The translations under genes were made by a program, and so were the position numbers. Of a stretch of DNA of 64,000 bases, positions 55,701 through 63,288 are shown piece after piece (the stretch's first letter is position 1; the number at the start of each line of letters is the position of its first letter). The notes under the pieces were generated by a model. It was given only the letters and a program-made list of their open reading frames with translations. It made no database searches and was not told the origin of the DNA. The stretch is from Leisingera aquaemixtae (GTDB lineage Bacteria > Pseudomonadota > Alphaproteobacteria > Rhodobacterales > Rhodobacteraceae). The stretch spans positions 62,001 to 126,000 of the forward strand of contig NZ_CYSR01000011.1 in assembly GCF_001458395.1 (NCBI RefSeq), in the 5' to 3' direction.

Positions 55701-57683
55701 ATCAAAGCGGTGCAATTGCTTGATGGGCGTTGGTTCACTTGGGGCAATGATCAGCCCGGTGTCTTCCATCCGGCAGGGTATGATCTCACACACGTCTTAG
55801 AACAGTACTACCCGACAGGGCAAAATGGCTTCGTCGCAATTTCTAAGCGCCGGTTCATAGCGTGGCGGAGCGCACCGGTGACCGTGCGTGCAAACGACGA
55901 CGGATCGACGATCAATATAGAGGCGGCCCAGGTTTGGTCTTCTGACGGCACTTTTGTGGCCGAGCTTCCGGGCCATCGCGGCCGGATCGGAGGTGCCTTA
56001 GAGTTGAGTTCAGGCTTGATCGCAACATGGGAATCTGGATCCGTAGGGCCCCAGAATGTCCTGCTATGGCAGTCCGACGGTACCAAAATCGCGGACTTGC
56101 CGCATGAGGGCGGCCTCGTAGCCGTTTTGGAGTGGCCGGGAAACGGGCTTGTCACAGTTTCTGGCCAAGCTCGCCTTTGGTCGCCACTCGGGCAAGTGTT
56201 GCGGGACTTTGATGGTCACAGCGCCACTGTCGAGGGCGCGTTGGTACTTAGCGATGGGCGGCTTGTCACCTGGAGCGAGCGGGAAATCCTTGTGTGGCGA
56301 GCTTTCGACTGGGTCGCACCGCTGCGCATTGTCGCAGGTGACGATGACATCCACGGAGTCCAGGCGTTTGGCAGCAGCACGCTGTTGACATGGAGCGGCG
56401 ATAGGACGGCCCGTCTCATTGGTGTCGATGGTTTGCCAGGAGCAAGCCTGGCTGGCCATTGCATCCCTGACCAGTATCTGGGCAACGAGCTCACCTGCGG
56501 CGTGATCCAAGTGCAGGTGCTCGACGATGCACGGATTCTCAGCGGGAGCCTTGATGGCACGGTAAAACTTTGGGACGCCACCGTTCTGGAGGAGCGGCTC
56601 ACTGTCCGGCATGGTGGGCTTCTCAACGGAGTTGCTGTCTTGGAAAACGGTCGAATTGCGACATACGGCAAGGATGGCGCGGTTGTCGTGTGGACATATC
56701 GAGGCGAATTAATTAAGAGGTTCCGCAGCGCCTTTGGCCAAGTCCTGTCGGTATCCGAGCTTTCAGGTGGTCAGTTGCTGGCTCGGCATTCTGGCGGCGT
56801 GGTAGTGATTTGGCCTTGGGATGGCGGCGCACCCACAATCATTGACAATGCGCGAAATGCGCGCGTGCTATCTGACGATCGTCTGGTTACTTGGGACCAC
56901 GATGCTTGGCTGACTGTCCATCGTTGGGACGGGTCAGGTTACACTTCTGCCTCGATGGCACCCCATGCCGATCGTATTCAGTCTGTCGATGATCTGCGCG
57001 ATGATGGCCTATTACTTTCCTACTCTGATCGCGTCGTGAGAATCTGGGGCGAAGCTTTTGAGCACAACAAGACTCTGCAATGGGGCCAACACCGGCAAAC
57101 TTATGTCCTGCCATCGCAGCCGGATCGCATGGTCGTTTGGGATGGCGCGGGCGTGGCCGAGTTGCGCTCGGTGACTGGCAAGCTCATTATCTCTTTCGAC
57201 GCTTGTTCCGATAACACCACTCGCTTTGTGCAAGAGATCAGCGACGGGCGGATCGTCTTTGCAAACGCGGCTGGGACAGTATTCGTATGTGATCCGATGA
57301 CGGGTGCCGCGCTCAAGATCAAGGGGCAGATCTCCCGGCTGTCGGGTGCGCGGCTTCTCAGCGACGGCCGACTGTTGACGTGGGGCGAAAGACCGTTTGT
57401 CGAAATGTGGGAGTCGGATAAGAACGGGCACCTTGTGACCGTGTTGAACGGTCACACAGTGCCGGTGGGAGGTGTGGGCCATGTAACCGGTGCGCTTGAA
57501 GTCGGCGACCAAATAGTGACCTGGTCCGACGCAGACCCGGTGATCCGGATTTGGCCCCGCGGCCTGGAGGGATTGATCGACGCCGCCGGAGCGGTCGTGA
57601 CTCGCTTGAGACCAATCCAAGAGGATGAATGCCGGGCTTTTGCGCTGTCAACCCCTTCCGGATGTGGTTCGGTCGATCCATAA
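52701..57683 (+). CDS. Caspase-STAND NTPase-TM-WD-repeat protein
   Basis: 1660 residues. Caspase domain about 10-250 (AVLIGIDRYEYVRPLVTPVS, His90 in FYFAGHG, Cys142 in LDCCFAG). STAND/nSTAND1 NTPase about 290-720: NPWRGLEPYEAKHRDLFFGR, Walker A GPSGIGKSS (Lys349), and Walker B LLLVIDQAEELF (Asp453). A basic helix then a TM at about 770-793 (SLVALTIIAVIGGVAALIA). About 18 WD-like repeats from about 855 to the end, many reading G-R-L-L-T-W-S-x-D then W. This is the layout of inflammasome-like sensors: ligand-binding propeller, switch ATPase and protease. The ATG at 52701 overlaps the upstream gene by 14 bp. Ligand and protease targets unknown. Confidence 0.9.
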   Translation: MRKVEVFPLDEFAHSHAVLIGIDRYEYVRPLVTPVSDATALAGILAQQHGFEARVVPEDAATLVGLRDVLSELSKRVGPNDRVLFYFAGHGIALQSDDGPKGYILPQDASPTDESTFLGMVELQEALEALPCRHMLVVLDCCFAGAMRWASYRDLAIASASLHERRYRWYIEGDAWQAIASAAHNEKALDVVAGNAIGERAEEVGRHSPFAQALIDGLQGAADYTNDGVITTTELHVFLEDRLRQQKSANDRPQTPHSWLLKKHGRGQFVFLAPGRELDLQPAPELNSDTNPWRGLEPYEAKHRDLFFGRDQAVQALASLVLGKDESGSDREGSLRPFVVVTGPSGIGKSSLVRAGLLPKIPEETKTAIMRPGKDPFESLLLALRGNKMEAGVRDADAERCPALQRWWASGELARRHQVFRDPEVGDTHGYGQRMGHWLARYDGGGRLLLVIDQAEELFTMSDRSKADAFIGMLASALDKADDRLQVIVTLRSEFEPQFVDSTLRSRWQDARYIVPQMTQDELRRVIELPASAKVMRFETDTLIDQLINEVVNMPGGLPLLSFALSEIYKKYLERDDEDRTLTWADYKALKGGVVGSLRVRADLIVESFDPVVRLTMQRVAERLIAVESSEFARRRVPRLELEMADPAENIRVQTVIRQLLAARLIVTDEIGGEAYVEFAHDALITSWPQLLVWVRNDLENIIVLRRLTASAKQWAEPDEAGRGTLWVDAARQEQIEALEKASTPGLNKKERRFAEASQRRAQRNRRFRTAVGASLVALTIIAVIGGVAALIAREEAVAQRDVAWSNESRFLTGAAEARTAIGQASKALGFSLAALPNAEVPDRPVLQVAVNSLYRAWTEQREIAIFRGHSLPIDGAMPLPGGRLLTWSRDRTAILWDESGAIRHVLDGSPHGIGDAVELPSGHIVTWAGGWAGDEDRTGRLWSDSGEFIAVLDRHTYLISDVASVNDSEFITVSSDGSVQYWSVDGTQGARLQSDSQGRIKAVQLLDGRWFTWGNDQPGVFHPAGYDLTHVLEQYYPTGQNGFVAISKRRFIAWRSAPVTVRANDDGSTINIEAAQVWSSDGTFVAELPGHRGRIGGALELSSGLIATWESGSVGPQNVLLWQSDGTKIADLPHEGGLVAVLEWPGNGLVTVSGQARLWSPLGQVLRDFDGHSATVEGALVLSDGRLVTWSEREILVWRAFDWVAPLRIVAGDDDIHGVQAFGSSTLLTWSGDRTARLIGVDGLPGASLAGHCIPDQYLGNELTCGVIQVQVLDDARILSGSLDGTVKLWDATVLEERLTVRHGGLLNGVAVLENGRIATYGKDGAVVVWTYRGELIKRFRSAFGQVLSVSELSGGQLLARHSGGVVVIWPWDGGAPTIIDNARNARVLSDDRLVTWDHDAWLTVHRWDGSGYTSASMAPHADRIQSVDDLRDDGLLLSYSDRVVRIWGEAFEHNKTLQWGQHRQTYVLPSQPDRMVVWDGAGVAELRSVTGKLIISFDACSDNTTRFVQEISDGRIVFANAAGTVFVCDPMTGAALKIKGQISRLSGARLLSDGRLLTWGERPFVEMWESDKNGHLVTVLNGHTVPVGGVGHVTGALEVGDQIVTWSDADPVIRIWPRGLEGLIDAAGAVVTRLRPIQEDECRAFALSTPSGCGSVDP

Positions 57684-58150
57684 GTGGATTTGCCCTTCGA
57701 AAGTAGCCGCGCTGCCAGTAATGATGAAAACAGATCGAAGGGCTGTTTTGAAGGGTCGACAATTTTGGGCCGGATTTCTAGGAGCGACGGCCTCTGATTT
57801 TCGCATTGCGCCATTCGAGCACCGTGCAGCATCGGTTGATTTGGGCTCACACCCCGGTTTCGCCGCCTGAGGCGCAAACTAAGGCTCCTGATTTGCCAAC
57901 GACCGCGCATTGAGCGACGTGACAAAAGATCAAAGACTTGGCCCGATCCCCGGATGACCGGTCTCGATCAGCCTATTGCAACGGCATCGCCGCGCGAGCC
58001 TTAGGCGGTTCTGGAGCCCAAGGACGAAGCCGCTCCGCGGCATTGGCGCGGGTGGCTGGTGTTCAGCGATGATCTGACAGTGGTGCATTTGGGGAACGGC
58101 ATTTCTGCCTGACGATTGAGGCCTTCTCAATCGAAAGACAGGAGGGTCCC
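57684..58150. other. Spacer between WD-repeat gene and recombinase remnant
   Basis: 467 bp with no gene. The last about 200 bp (ending in ACAGGAGGGTCCC before the ATG at 58151) looks like the native leader of the recombinase. No attachment-site-like direct repeat was found by eye. Confidence 0.45.
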
Positions 58151-58702
58151 ATGACAGGGGAGAGATCGACCCCGCTTCGAGAGCGGATGATCGAGGACAT
58201 GCGCATCCGCGGGATGGGCGACAAGGCGCAGAAAGCGCATATCCGGGCGGTCAAGGATTTCGCCATTTTCCTCGGGCACCCGCCGGATACCGCCTCACCG
58301 GAGGAACTCCGCGCCTATCAATTGCACATGACGGATACAGTGGTAACGCCGGCGACTTTCAACGCCCGGATCGTGGCGCTCAGATTCTTCTTCGGCATGA
58401 CCTGCGGGCGCGAGGAGATGAAGCGCTACATGCAGTTCCGCACCCAGCCCAGGAGGTTGCCTGTAGTCTTTAGCGTTGAAGAGGTATCGGACATCCTGAT
58501 GGCGGCGCCGGGGCCCGGGCTCAAATACCGGGCCGCGCTCAGCATTTCCTACGGCGCGGGGCTGCGGGCCGCCGAGGTCTGCAACCTCAAGATCGGCGAT
58601 ATCGACAGCGACCGGATGCTGATCCATGTCGAACAGGGCAAAGGGCGGAAGGACCGGAAGGTGATGCTGTCACCCGGGCTTCTGAGCTTGCTGCGCGACT
58701 AC
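58151..58702 (+). pseudogene. Tyrosine recombinase, truncated
   Basis: Starts TPLRERMIEDMRIRGMGDKA with the SAM-like core-binding domain (residues about 10-95) and enters the catalytic domain: the first catalytic Arg in SYGAGLRAAEVCNLKIGD and Lys in QGKGRKDRKVMLSP. Similarity ends near L-L-R-D-Y (about 58702), so the H-x-x-R, H/W and Tyr nucleophile are missing. The same frame runs on to 58924 through unrelated sequence. The element-type integrase resembles those found beside IS91-like elements in Rhodobacteraceae (from memory). Confidence 0.82.
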
Positions 58703-58787
58703 GGCATCGCAAGTGTCGAACCGATTGCGCTAGAGCCACCATTCAGATTACCTGTCTCTCGACTGCACAGAGTTTTGGACGGTTTCT

Positions 58788-59762
58788 TTGGAAGTTTCAG
58801 AAGAACATTTCGATGCGGAACGCATCGCGTTTCTTGCCCTCAGTGCCATCAAGGGGGTTGGTTTCGAGACACTGCGGCGAATCTCCTCATCGGAGAAGTC
58901 TTTTCAAAGTGTGATCGAACTTGAGGACGCTGACGAAGTGCGCAGCCTATTGGGGCGATCTGAACTACAAGGAAACGATGACGGAGGTCAGGCTTGGCGC
59001 GAAACCCGCAACCGAGCACTGGATAGTGCGAAACGCAGGTGTCAGGAGTTGGCTCTGGCTAACGTCTCGATTATTTTTCAGGGCGAAAAAAATTTCCCTT
59101 CACAACTGAACGACCTTAGCAACACCCCTCATTGGCTATTTGTTCAGGGGCAAGTCGATGTCCTGTCGCGGCGTTCCATCACAGTAGTTGGATCACGGAA
59201 AGCGTCACAGGATGGTGTGTGGCTTACTCGATATGTCGGGCATTGCCTGTCAGAGTTCGGCGCTCCAACTGTGAGTGGCTTGGCCGATGGTATTGATCAA
59301 GAAATTCATTCTGCCAGCATCCAGGCTGGCGTTCCTACAATTGCGTTTCTAGGAACGGGCATTTTCACTGAGTATCCGAAAGGTTCAGATAGGCTGAGGC
59401 GCACAATTCTGGACAATGGTGGTGCAATCGCGACTGAGTACCTGATCAAGGAAGGATACAGCGCTGCAAACTTTGTGCGTCGAAATAGACTTCAAGCCGC
59501 ATTGGGTAGCCTTCTCATTCCGACAGAATGGGCCGTCAAAAGCGGCACTGCGCACACGGTGCGATACGCGCATGAACTCTCGCGCCCTATTGCATTTCTA
59601 AGAACTCCAGCGCAACCAGACCTCAGCTGGGTGCCTCGCGAATACGTGCCACAGAATGGCTTTTTCACCATCCCCACTGAGCAGGACGGATTTGTTGATT
59701 TTGTGTTTCGTCATTTGAACTCTGAACCAAGATCAAAGACCACTCAGCTCACGCTGTTGTAA
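58788..59762 (+). CDS. DprA/Smf-like SLOG-domain protein
   Basis: 324 residues. The N-terminal HhH-like stretch FLALSAIKGVGFETLRRISS is followed by a Rossmann SLOG core about 120-290: ITVVGSRKASQDG, VSGLADGIDQEIHSAS, IAFLGTGIFTEYP and FVRRNRLQAALGS, all DprA landmarks. The C-terminal winged helix of true DprA is absent. Start TTG at 58788 is weakly supported; an in-frame stop at 58731 bounds it. It lies 9 bp before a HAD-PRTase gene. Either a RecA-loading DNA-processing protein or, more likely in this setting, a SLOG nucleotide-signal sensor. Confidence 0.82.
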   Translation: MEVSEEHFDAERIAFLALSAIKGVGFETLRRISSSEKSFQSVIELEDADEVRSLLGRSELQGNDDGGQAWRETRNRALDSAKRRCQELALANVSIIFQGEKNFPSQLNDLSNTPHWLFVQGQVDVLSRRSITVVGSRKASQDGVWLTRYVGHCLSEFGAPTVSGLADGIDQEIHSASIQAGVPTIAFLGTGIFTEYPKGSDRLRRTILDNGGAIATEYLIKEGYSAANFVRRNRLQAALGSLLIPTEWAVKSGTAHTVRYAHELSRPIAFLRTPAQPDLSWVPREYVPQNGFFTIPTEQDGFVDFVFRHLNSEPRSKTTQLTLL

Positions 59763-59771
59763 GGAGCAGTT

Positions 59772-61025
59772 ATGCACACTCTACGTGGCGCAATTTTTTC
59801 TCTCAGGAACGTATTGGTCAAGGAAGGCCAGTTGGATCAAGCTAAGGCTTTGGAAACAATCAGGCTGATAAAATACTTGATCTCTGTTGGTGTGCAGCCC
59901 GTATTGGTCAGCAATTCAACGTGGACGATGGTGGGCAGTAACGAGCCATTCAATGATTACTTTTCCCGGCTGGTAGGCCAACAACTGCCCTATTATCAAG
60001 GTGGAACAGACATGGCGTACAAACAGTATGCCGCCGCTATGCAGCACGTGTTAGAAGACCAAGGTTGGCAGCCTCAGGAAGTCGTCTACATCGGAAATAC
60101 TCAGGATGACATTCAAGCGGCATCGAATGGTGGGCTACTATTCTTGAACGCAAAATGGCATGAGGCGAATAGCCCGTTTGGCTTTGAATTCAACTCACCA
60201 AAAGACATTGCGAAATTTGTCGACTGCTGTTGTTTAACACCGAAAGACTGGTTCTGGAGCATTGAGCAAGGAAACTTACGGGTCTACACCATCGCTCCGC
60301 TAGGTGAGTTTTCCAAAGCTTATCCGCACGCTGCAACCTACTCGACAGACGCAAAGAACGCCGTGAAATTTGGCGTGGGAGACTTAAGGTTTTGGGGCCT
60401 TCTGATGGCTGCGAGAATGCACCTATCCGGCATTGGAGCAGAGGCATCATATGTAGCCCCGTACCCTGGCCACAAAACGACTTCTGAAAAGGCTGAACTT
60501 TTGCAAGCCGTAAGAATTGCCTCAGGCTCATTGCGAGCCCGGTACTTGGAAGACTACATTGTCAGACACCAAGATGCACCCAAGTCGCAGGCCCTTAGGA
60601 ATAGCGGCCAGCAACCGTCAGCTCATAATCAACTGGCAACGATCCACCTCAGAACGGACCCGCTCAAAACTGGCGAGGTCGGTGGGCGCTACAAGAATCG
60701 CCCCAACGTCAAAGGTAAGACCTTGCTGATGGTGGACGATATTTGTACGCAGGGTCATTCACTTGAAACGGCCAGAGCGTTTGCCGAGGCGGCGGGTGCC
60801 AATGTCATCTGCTTATGCTGGCTCAAGACACCGGGCCCAAACGACTACCATGAAATCGTTAGCCTCACTCCAAGCATCAAACGGCCCTATTCAAAGTACG
60901 TGCCAGAAAGCCAAGCAACGGCTATTCATTCAAATTCCGGCAACGTTATCAATCACAACGCAGCAACGGAGATTGCCGACGCCTTCACACGCTTCAATGG
61001 GTGGGACTGGCCTCAAGGCGTGTGA
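59772..61025 (+). CDS. Degenerate HAD domain fused to phosphoribosyltransferase
   Basis: 417 residues. N-terminal HAD-like part about 1-150: motif I is A-I-F-S-L-R-N-V-L, where active HADs have D-x-D, so the nucleophile and acid are replaced; motif II PVLVSNST and motif IV VVYIGNTQDDIQAASNGG are recognisable. C-terminal PRTase about 190-400 with PRPP loop LLMVDDICTQGHSLETAR. It probably binds or transfers a phosphoribosyl group on a nucleotide-like ligand. AAGGAGCAG precedes the ATG. Paired with the SLOG protein; converges with the next gene by 13 bp. Confidence 0.78.
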   Translation: MHTLRGAIFSLRNVLVKEGQLDQAKALETIRLIKYLISVGVQPVLVSNSTWTMVGSNEPFNDYFSRLVGQQLPYYQGGTDMAYKQYAAAMQHVLEDQGWQPQEVVYIGNTQDDIQAASNGGLLFLNAKWHEANSPFGFEFNSPKDIAKFVDCCCLTPKDWFWSIEQGNLRVYTIAPLGEFSKAYPHAATYSTDAKNAVKFGVGDLRFWGLLMAARMHLSGIGAEASYVAPYPGHKTTSEKAELLQAVRIASGSLRARYLEDYIVRHQDAPKSQALRNSGQQPSAHNQLATIHLRTDPLKTGEVGGRYKNRPNVKGKTLLMVDDICTQGHSLETARAFAEAAGANVICLCWLKTPGPNDYHEIVSLTPSIKRPYSKYVPESQATAIHSNSGNVINHNAATEIADAFTRFNGWDWPQGV

Positions 61026-61987
61026 AGATAGGAACGTAATAGTCTGCCTTGATTGTAGACTCTTCCGGCCAAAACATGAGTAGCGAACGACCGCTCTCCG
61101 TCCTGCCTGCAGGGGCGGTCAACCGCGTTGATTTCCCCTTTGATGAGGAAACCCAGATAACGGAGGATCTCGTCATCGCCCTGGATCGCATTTCTTTCTG
61201 CGCTACGGCCGCGGCGCTCAGAGCCCGCAAGGGGGTGCAGGACATAGACAGAGAACTCTTCCTGAGTTTCAGGGGCGAGCACATATTTCAGGGAATTCGT
61301 GCTGTCGAACGCTTGAGGTGCAAGTCGAAATCTCTCGTCTACACGGTGCAAGAGGGACAGCAGATCACCCTCAATCTGTTTGTCAACGTAGATAGAGACT
61401 GAGTGGAGTTGGGCGGGATCGGAAGCCTGGGCGATCCTCTTATTGAAACGAACGCCCAGCATCGGACCGTAGGTCTGGAACGCGATGATGCCAACGACGA
61501 CGGCCTGCAGACGGGGTACGCCCGCTTCACAGAGAGCCGAAAGAACTTTGCCACTCATAGCATCTGGCGCCGGCAGCCCTGCCGCTCTCAGCGCGCGGAT
61601 CATTGAGATGCGGTCCCTGCGGATGCGCTTGAGGTCGCGCAACTCATCCACTCGCTGACGCACAGCGCTGGTGTCGGGGCCAAGATAGAGGTCCTTACGT
61701 GAACCAGTTCCAACAGAAGAGGTCTTAAAATACCAGTAATCACGACCCTTCAGGGACCGCTTGTAAGGCGTGCCGCCAGCTTCGAGCAACTCTGCGTACG
61801 AGCCGCCCCAACTTCGGTCGACCGCTTCAGCATAGAGCGTCTGAAGTGACACGGGCAGCCATTCGACCAAGGTTTTGCTCCCTGAAGCAACAAGAGGTTC
61901 CAGACAAAAATCAGAAAGTGTCTGTAACACAGATTTCGAGGAGATTCGAATGTAAGCACCAAAGGGAGTGCAACCTTCTTGCGGCAC
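61013..61987 (-). CDS. Nucleotidyltransferase-fold protein (GSU2403-like), C-terminus altered
   Basis: 324 residues from a GTG start; the true start may be further in, near LPVSLQTLYAEAVDRSWGG. Diagnostic stretches (recalled from GSU2403-family proteins): LLEAGGTPYKRSLKGRDYWY, KDLYLGPDT, SGKVLSALCEAGVPRLQAVV, and FQTYGPMLGVRF. After that the family normally shows D-x-D-I-A-Q; here R-I-A-Q-A-S-D-P-A-Q-L-H-S-V keeps one Asp only. The C-terminus (after K-G-E-I-N-A-V-D) is shorter than the family and probably truncated. Adjacent to nucleotide-signal-type genes. Confidence 0.62.
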   Translation of the reverse strand: MPQEGCTPFGAYIRISSKSVLQTLSDFCLEPLVASGSKTLVEWLPVSLQTLYAEAVDRSWGGSYAELLEAGGTPYKRSLKGRDYWYFKTSSVGTGSRKDLYLGPDTSAVRQRVDELRDLKRIRRDRISMIRALRAAGLPAPDAMSGKVLSALCEAGVPRLQAVVVGIIAFQTYGPMLGVRFNKRIAQASDPAQLHSVSIYVDKQIEGDLLSLLHRVDERFRLAPQAFDSTNSLKYVLAPETQEEFSVYVLHPLAGSERRGRSAERNAIQGDDEILRYLGFLIKGEINAVDRPCRQDGERSFATHVLAGRVYNQGRLLRSYLHTP

Positions 61988-62044
61988 CGACGAACCCTCA
62001 TTACCCCGGTTGAAGTGCTACGGCGTTTGAACCGGGGAAGTGAT

Positions 62045-62299
62045 ATGAGTGACGAAACGGTGCTGCAGTCTTGGCAAAAACTGCATGATTGCATCCTGGC
62101 AGCGCTGATTGCGCACGGATCTGATCGCGACGTCAAAGATTTTGAGAGTTGGTTTGCTCAGGAAACGAAGACGGCTCCTGCGCCTGCAATTCTTCACGCC
62201 TCCGTTGGCCTGGACGGGCTTAAAGTTGGCTATCGAGGCGCTGACGATGTCGTCGATAGGTTGATTCGTGCAATGATGAATGTCAGTCGTGATGACTGA
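62045..62299 (+). CDS. Small hypothetical protein
   Basis: 84 residues, GGGGAAG upstream of the ATG. MSDETVLQSWQKLHDCILAA then SWFAQETKTAPAPAILHASV; mixed helix and strand, slightly acidic. No domain recognised. Divergent from the nucleotidyltransferase-like gene. Confidence 0.6.
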   Translation: MSDETVLQSWQKLHDCILAALIAHGSDRDVKDFESWFAQETKTAPAPAILHASVGLDGLKVGYRGADDVVDRLIRAMMNVSRDD

Positions 62300-63126
62300 C
62301 TGACTGTGTGCAGGGGGCCGATCTGACGGATCTGATCTGGTTAATCGTGCAAGACTGGCCTTAGAAGCTCTTTCCCTTGCTTCATTGATGTATGGGAACT
62401 CACCAGTAATCCCAGCCGCAGCAGATAGAACCGGTGAAACTTTGGGGTTGTCCAGTGCAGAATCTGATGCACTATATGTAGAGCTAGGAAGTGCTCGAGT
62501 TGATTCTTGGCGACCCTTGCAACTTCATTGCGAGGTAGACGCAGCGAACGCGCAAACCTATGGGCAAAATGTGCAAAACTATGCGCTAGTGCCACGCAGA
62601 ACTTTGGGCGCATATCTATGATTTTTGTCAATGAAACCAATGAGCGCGGCGCAACACTATGCGCGATCCTACAACCTCCCTTGCAGCCCTTGCAGCCCTT
62701 GCAGCCCTTGCCCCACCGTCTGCGGCTGTGGGGCAAGGGCCGGCAAAGCGTGCGGGTGAGGACTGCCCGCCTCGGACCCGGCGGCGGCTTTGCGCCGCCG
62801 TTACGGGTCTGCCCGTTTCTGTGATCGCGGCCGCCCGCAGGCTTCAGGCCGTTTGATCGGCCGCTGCGTTGCTACTTTTCGAAATTCTTAACAACCAGCA
62901 GCGGAAGAGGTTGCGCTCGATCAACCAAATCTTACTTCTGATTATTTGAATGTTTTGAATTTCCAAATCAACCACTTAGAAAATGACTCAGATCAAGGTG
63001 CCGGGCGCTGGTCCTCCGCATTCTCCGGTCCAGCGAAGCGCGACCGACCTGGAAAAACAGCATCTGAGATGACCGTTTCCTGGCTGGCCTGCTCCGCTGA
63101 GAAAGTGAGAGCCAAGGAGGACACAT
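62300..63126. other. Right boundary of the island and nap promoter region
   Basis: No confident gene. Contains three perfect 9-bp copies of CCCTTGCAG (62678-62704) followed directly by a 13-bp perfect hairpin, GCCCTTGCCCCAC / GTGGGGCAAGGGC (62704-62716 / 62728-62740). The GC-rich core composition resumes from about 62700. The final 150 bp before napE holds a Crp/Fnr-like half-palindrome (62983-62996). Confidence 0.5.
62983..62996 (+). promoter_or_regulatory. Crp/Fnr-type box upstream of nap operon
   Basis: ATGACTCAGATCAA matches TTGA-N6-TCAA at all positions but the first. About 130 bp before the napE start. Oxygen- or NO-responsive FNR/DNR regulators control nap in related bacteria, so a functional site is plausible. 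Confidence 0.4.
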
Positions 63127-63276
63127 ATGTCCGAACAGCCAACCAAAGCCGAAGAGCGGAACACTTTCCTGTTTCTCGCCGTTATTCTGGCGCCAGTTCT
63201 GGCGGTAGGGATTGTCGGCGGTTACGGCCTGATTATCTGGATCTCCCAGATCTTCCTGGGCCCGCCCGCAGGTTAA
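63127..63276 (+). CDS. napE: NapE family small membrane protein
   Basis: 49-residue protein: MSEQPTKAEERNTFLFLAVI then a single TM (LAPVLAVGIVGGYGLIIWIS). Small NapE subunits start some alphaproteobacterial nap operons; the exact role is unknown. GGAGGA seven bases before the ATG. Too short for many gene finders, but its context (directly before napF) and N-terminal sequence support it. Confidence 0.85.
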   Translation: MSEQPTKAEERNTFLFLAVILAPVLAVGIVGGYGLIIWISQIFLGPPAG

Positions 63277-63288
63277 GAGGCCAGGCCG

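Noticed and set aside
57452-57925. 157-codon minus-strand frame crossing the end of the WD-repeat gene
   Set aside because: Mostly antisense to the WD repeats; the non-overlapping part has no domain or start signal.
62341-62736. 131-codon minus-strand frame in the gap before nap
   Set aside because: Starts in the CCCTTGCAG repeats (giving G-K-G-C-K-G-C-K), no ribosome-binding site, no domain.
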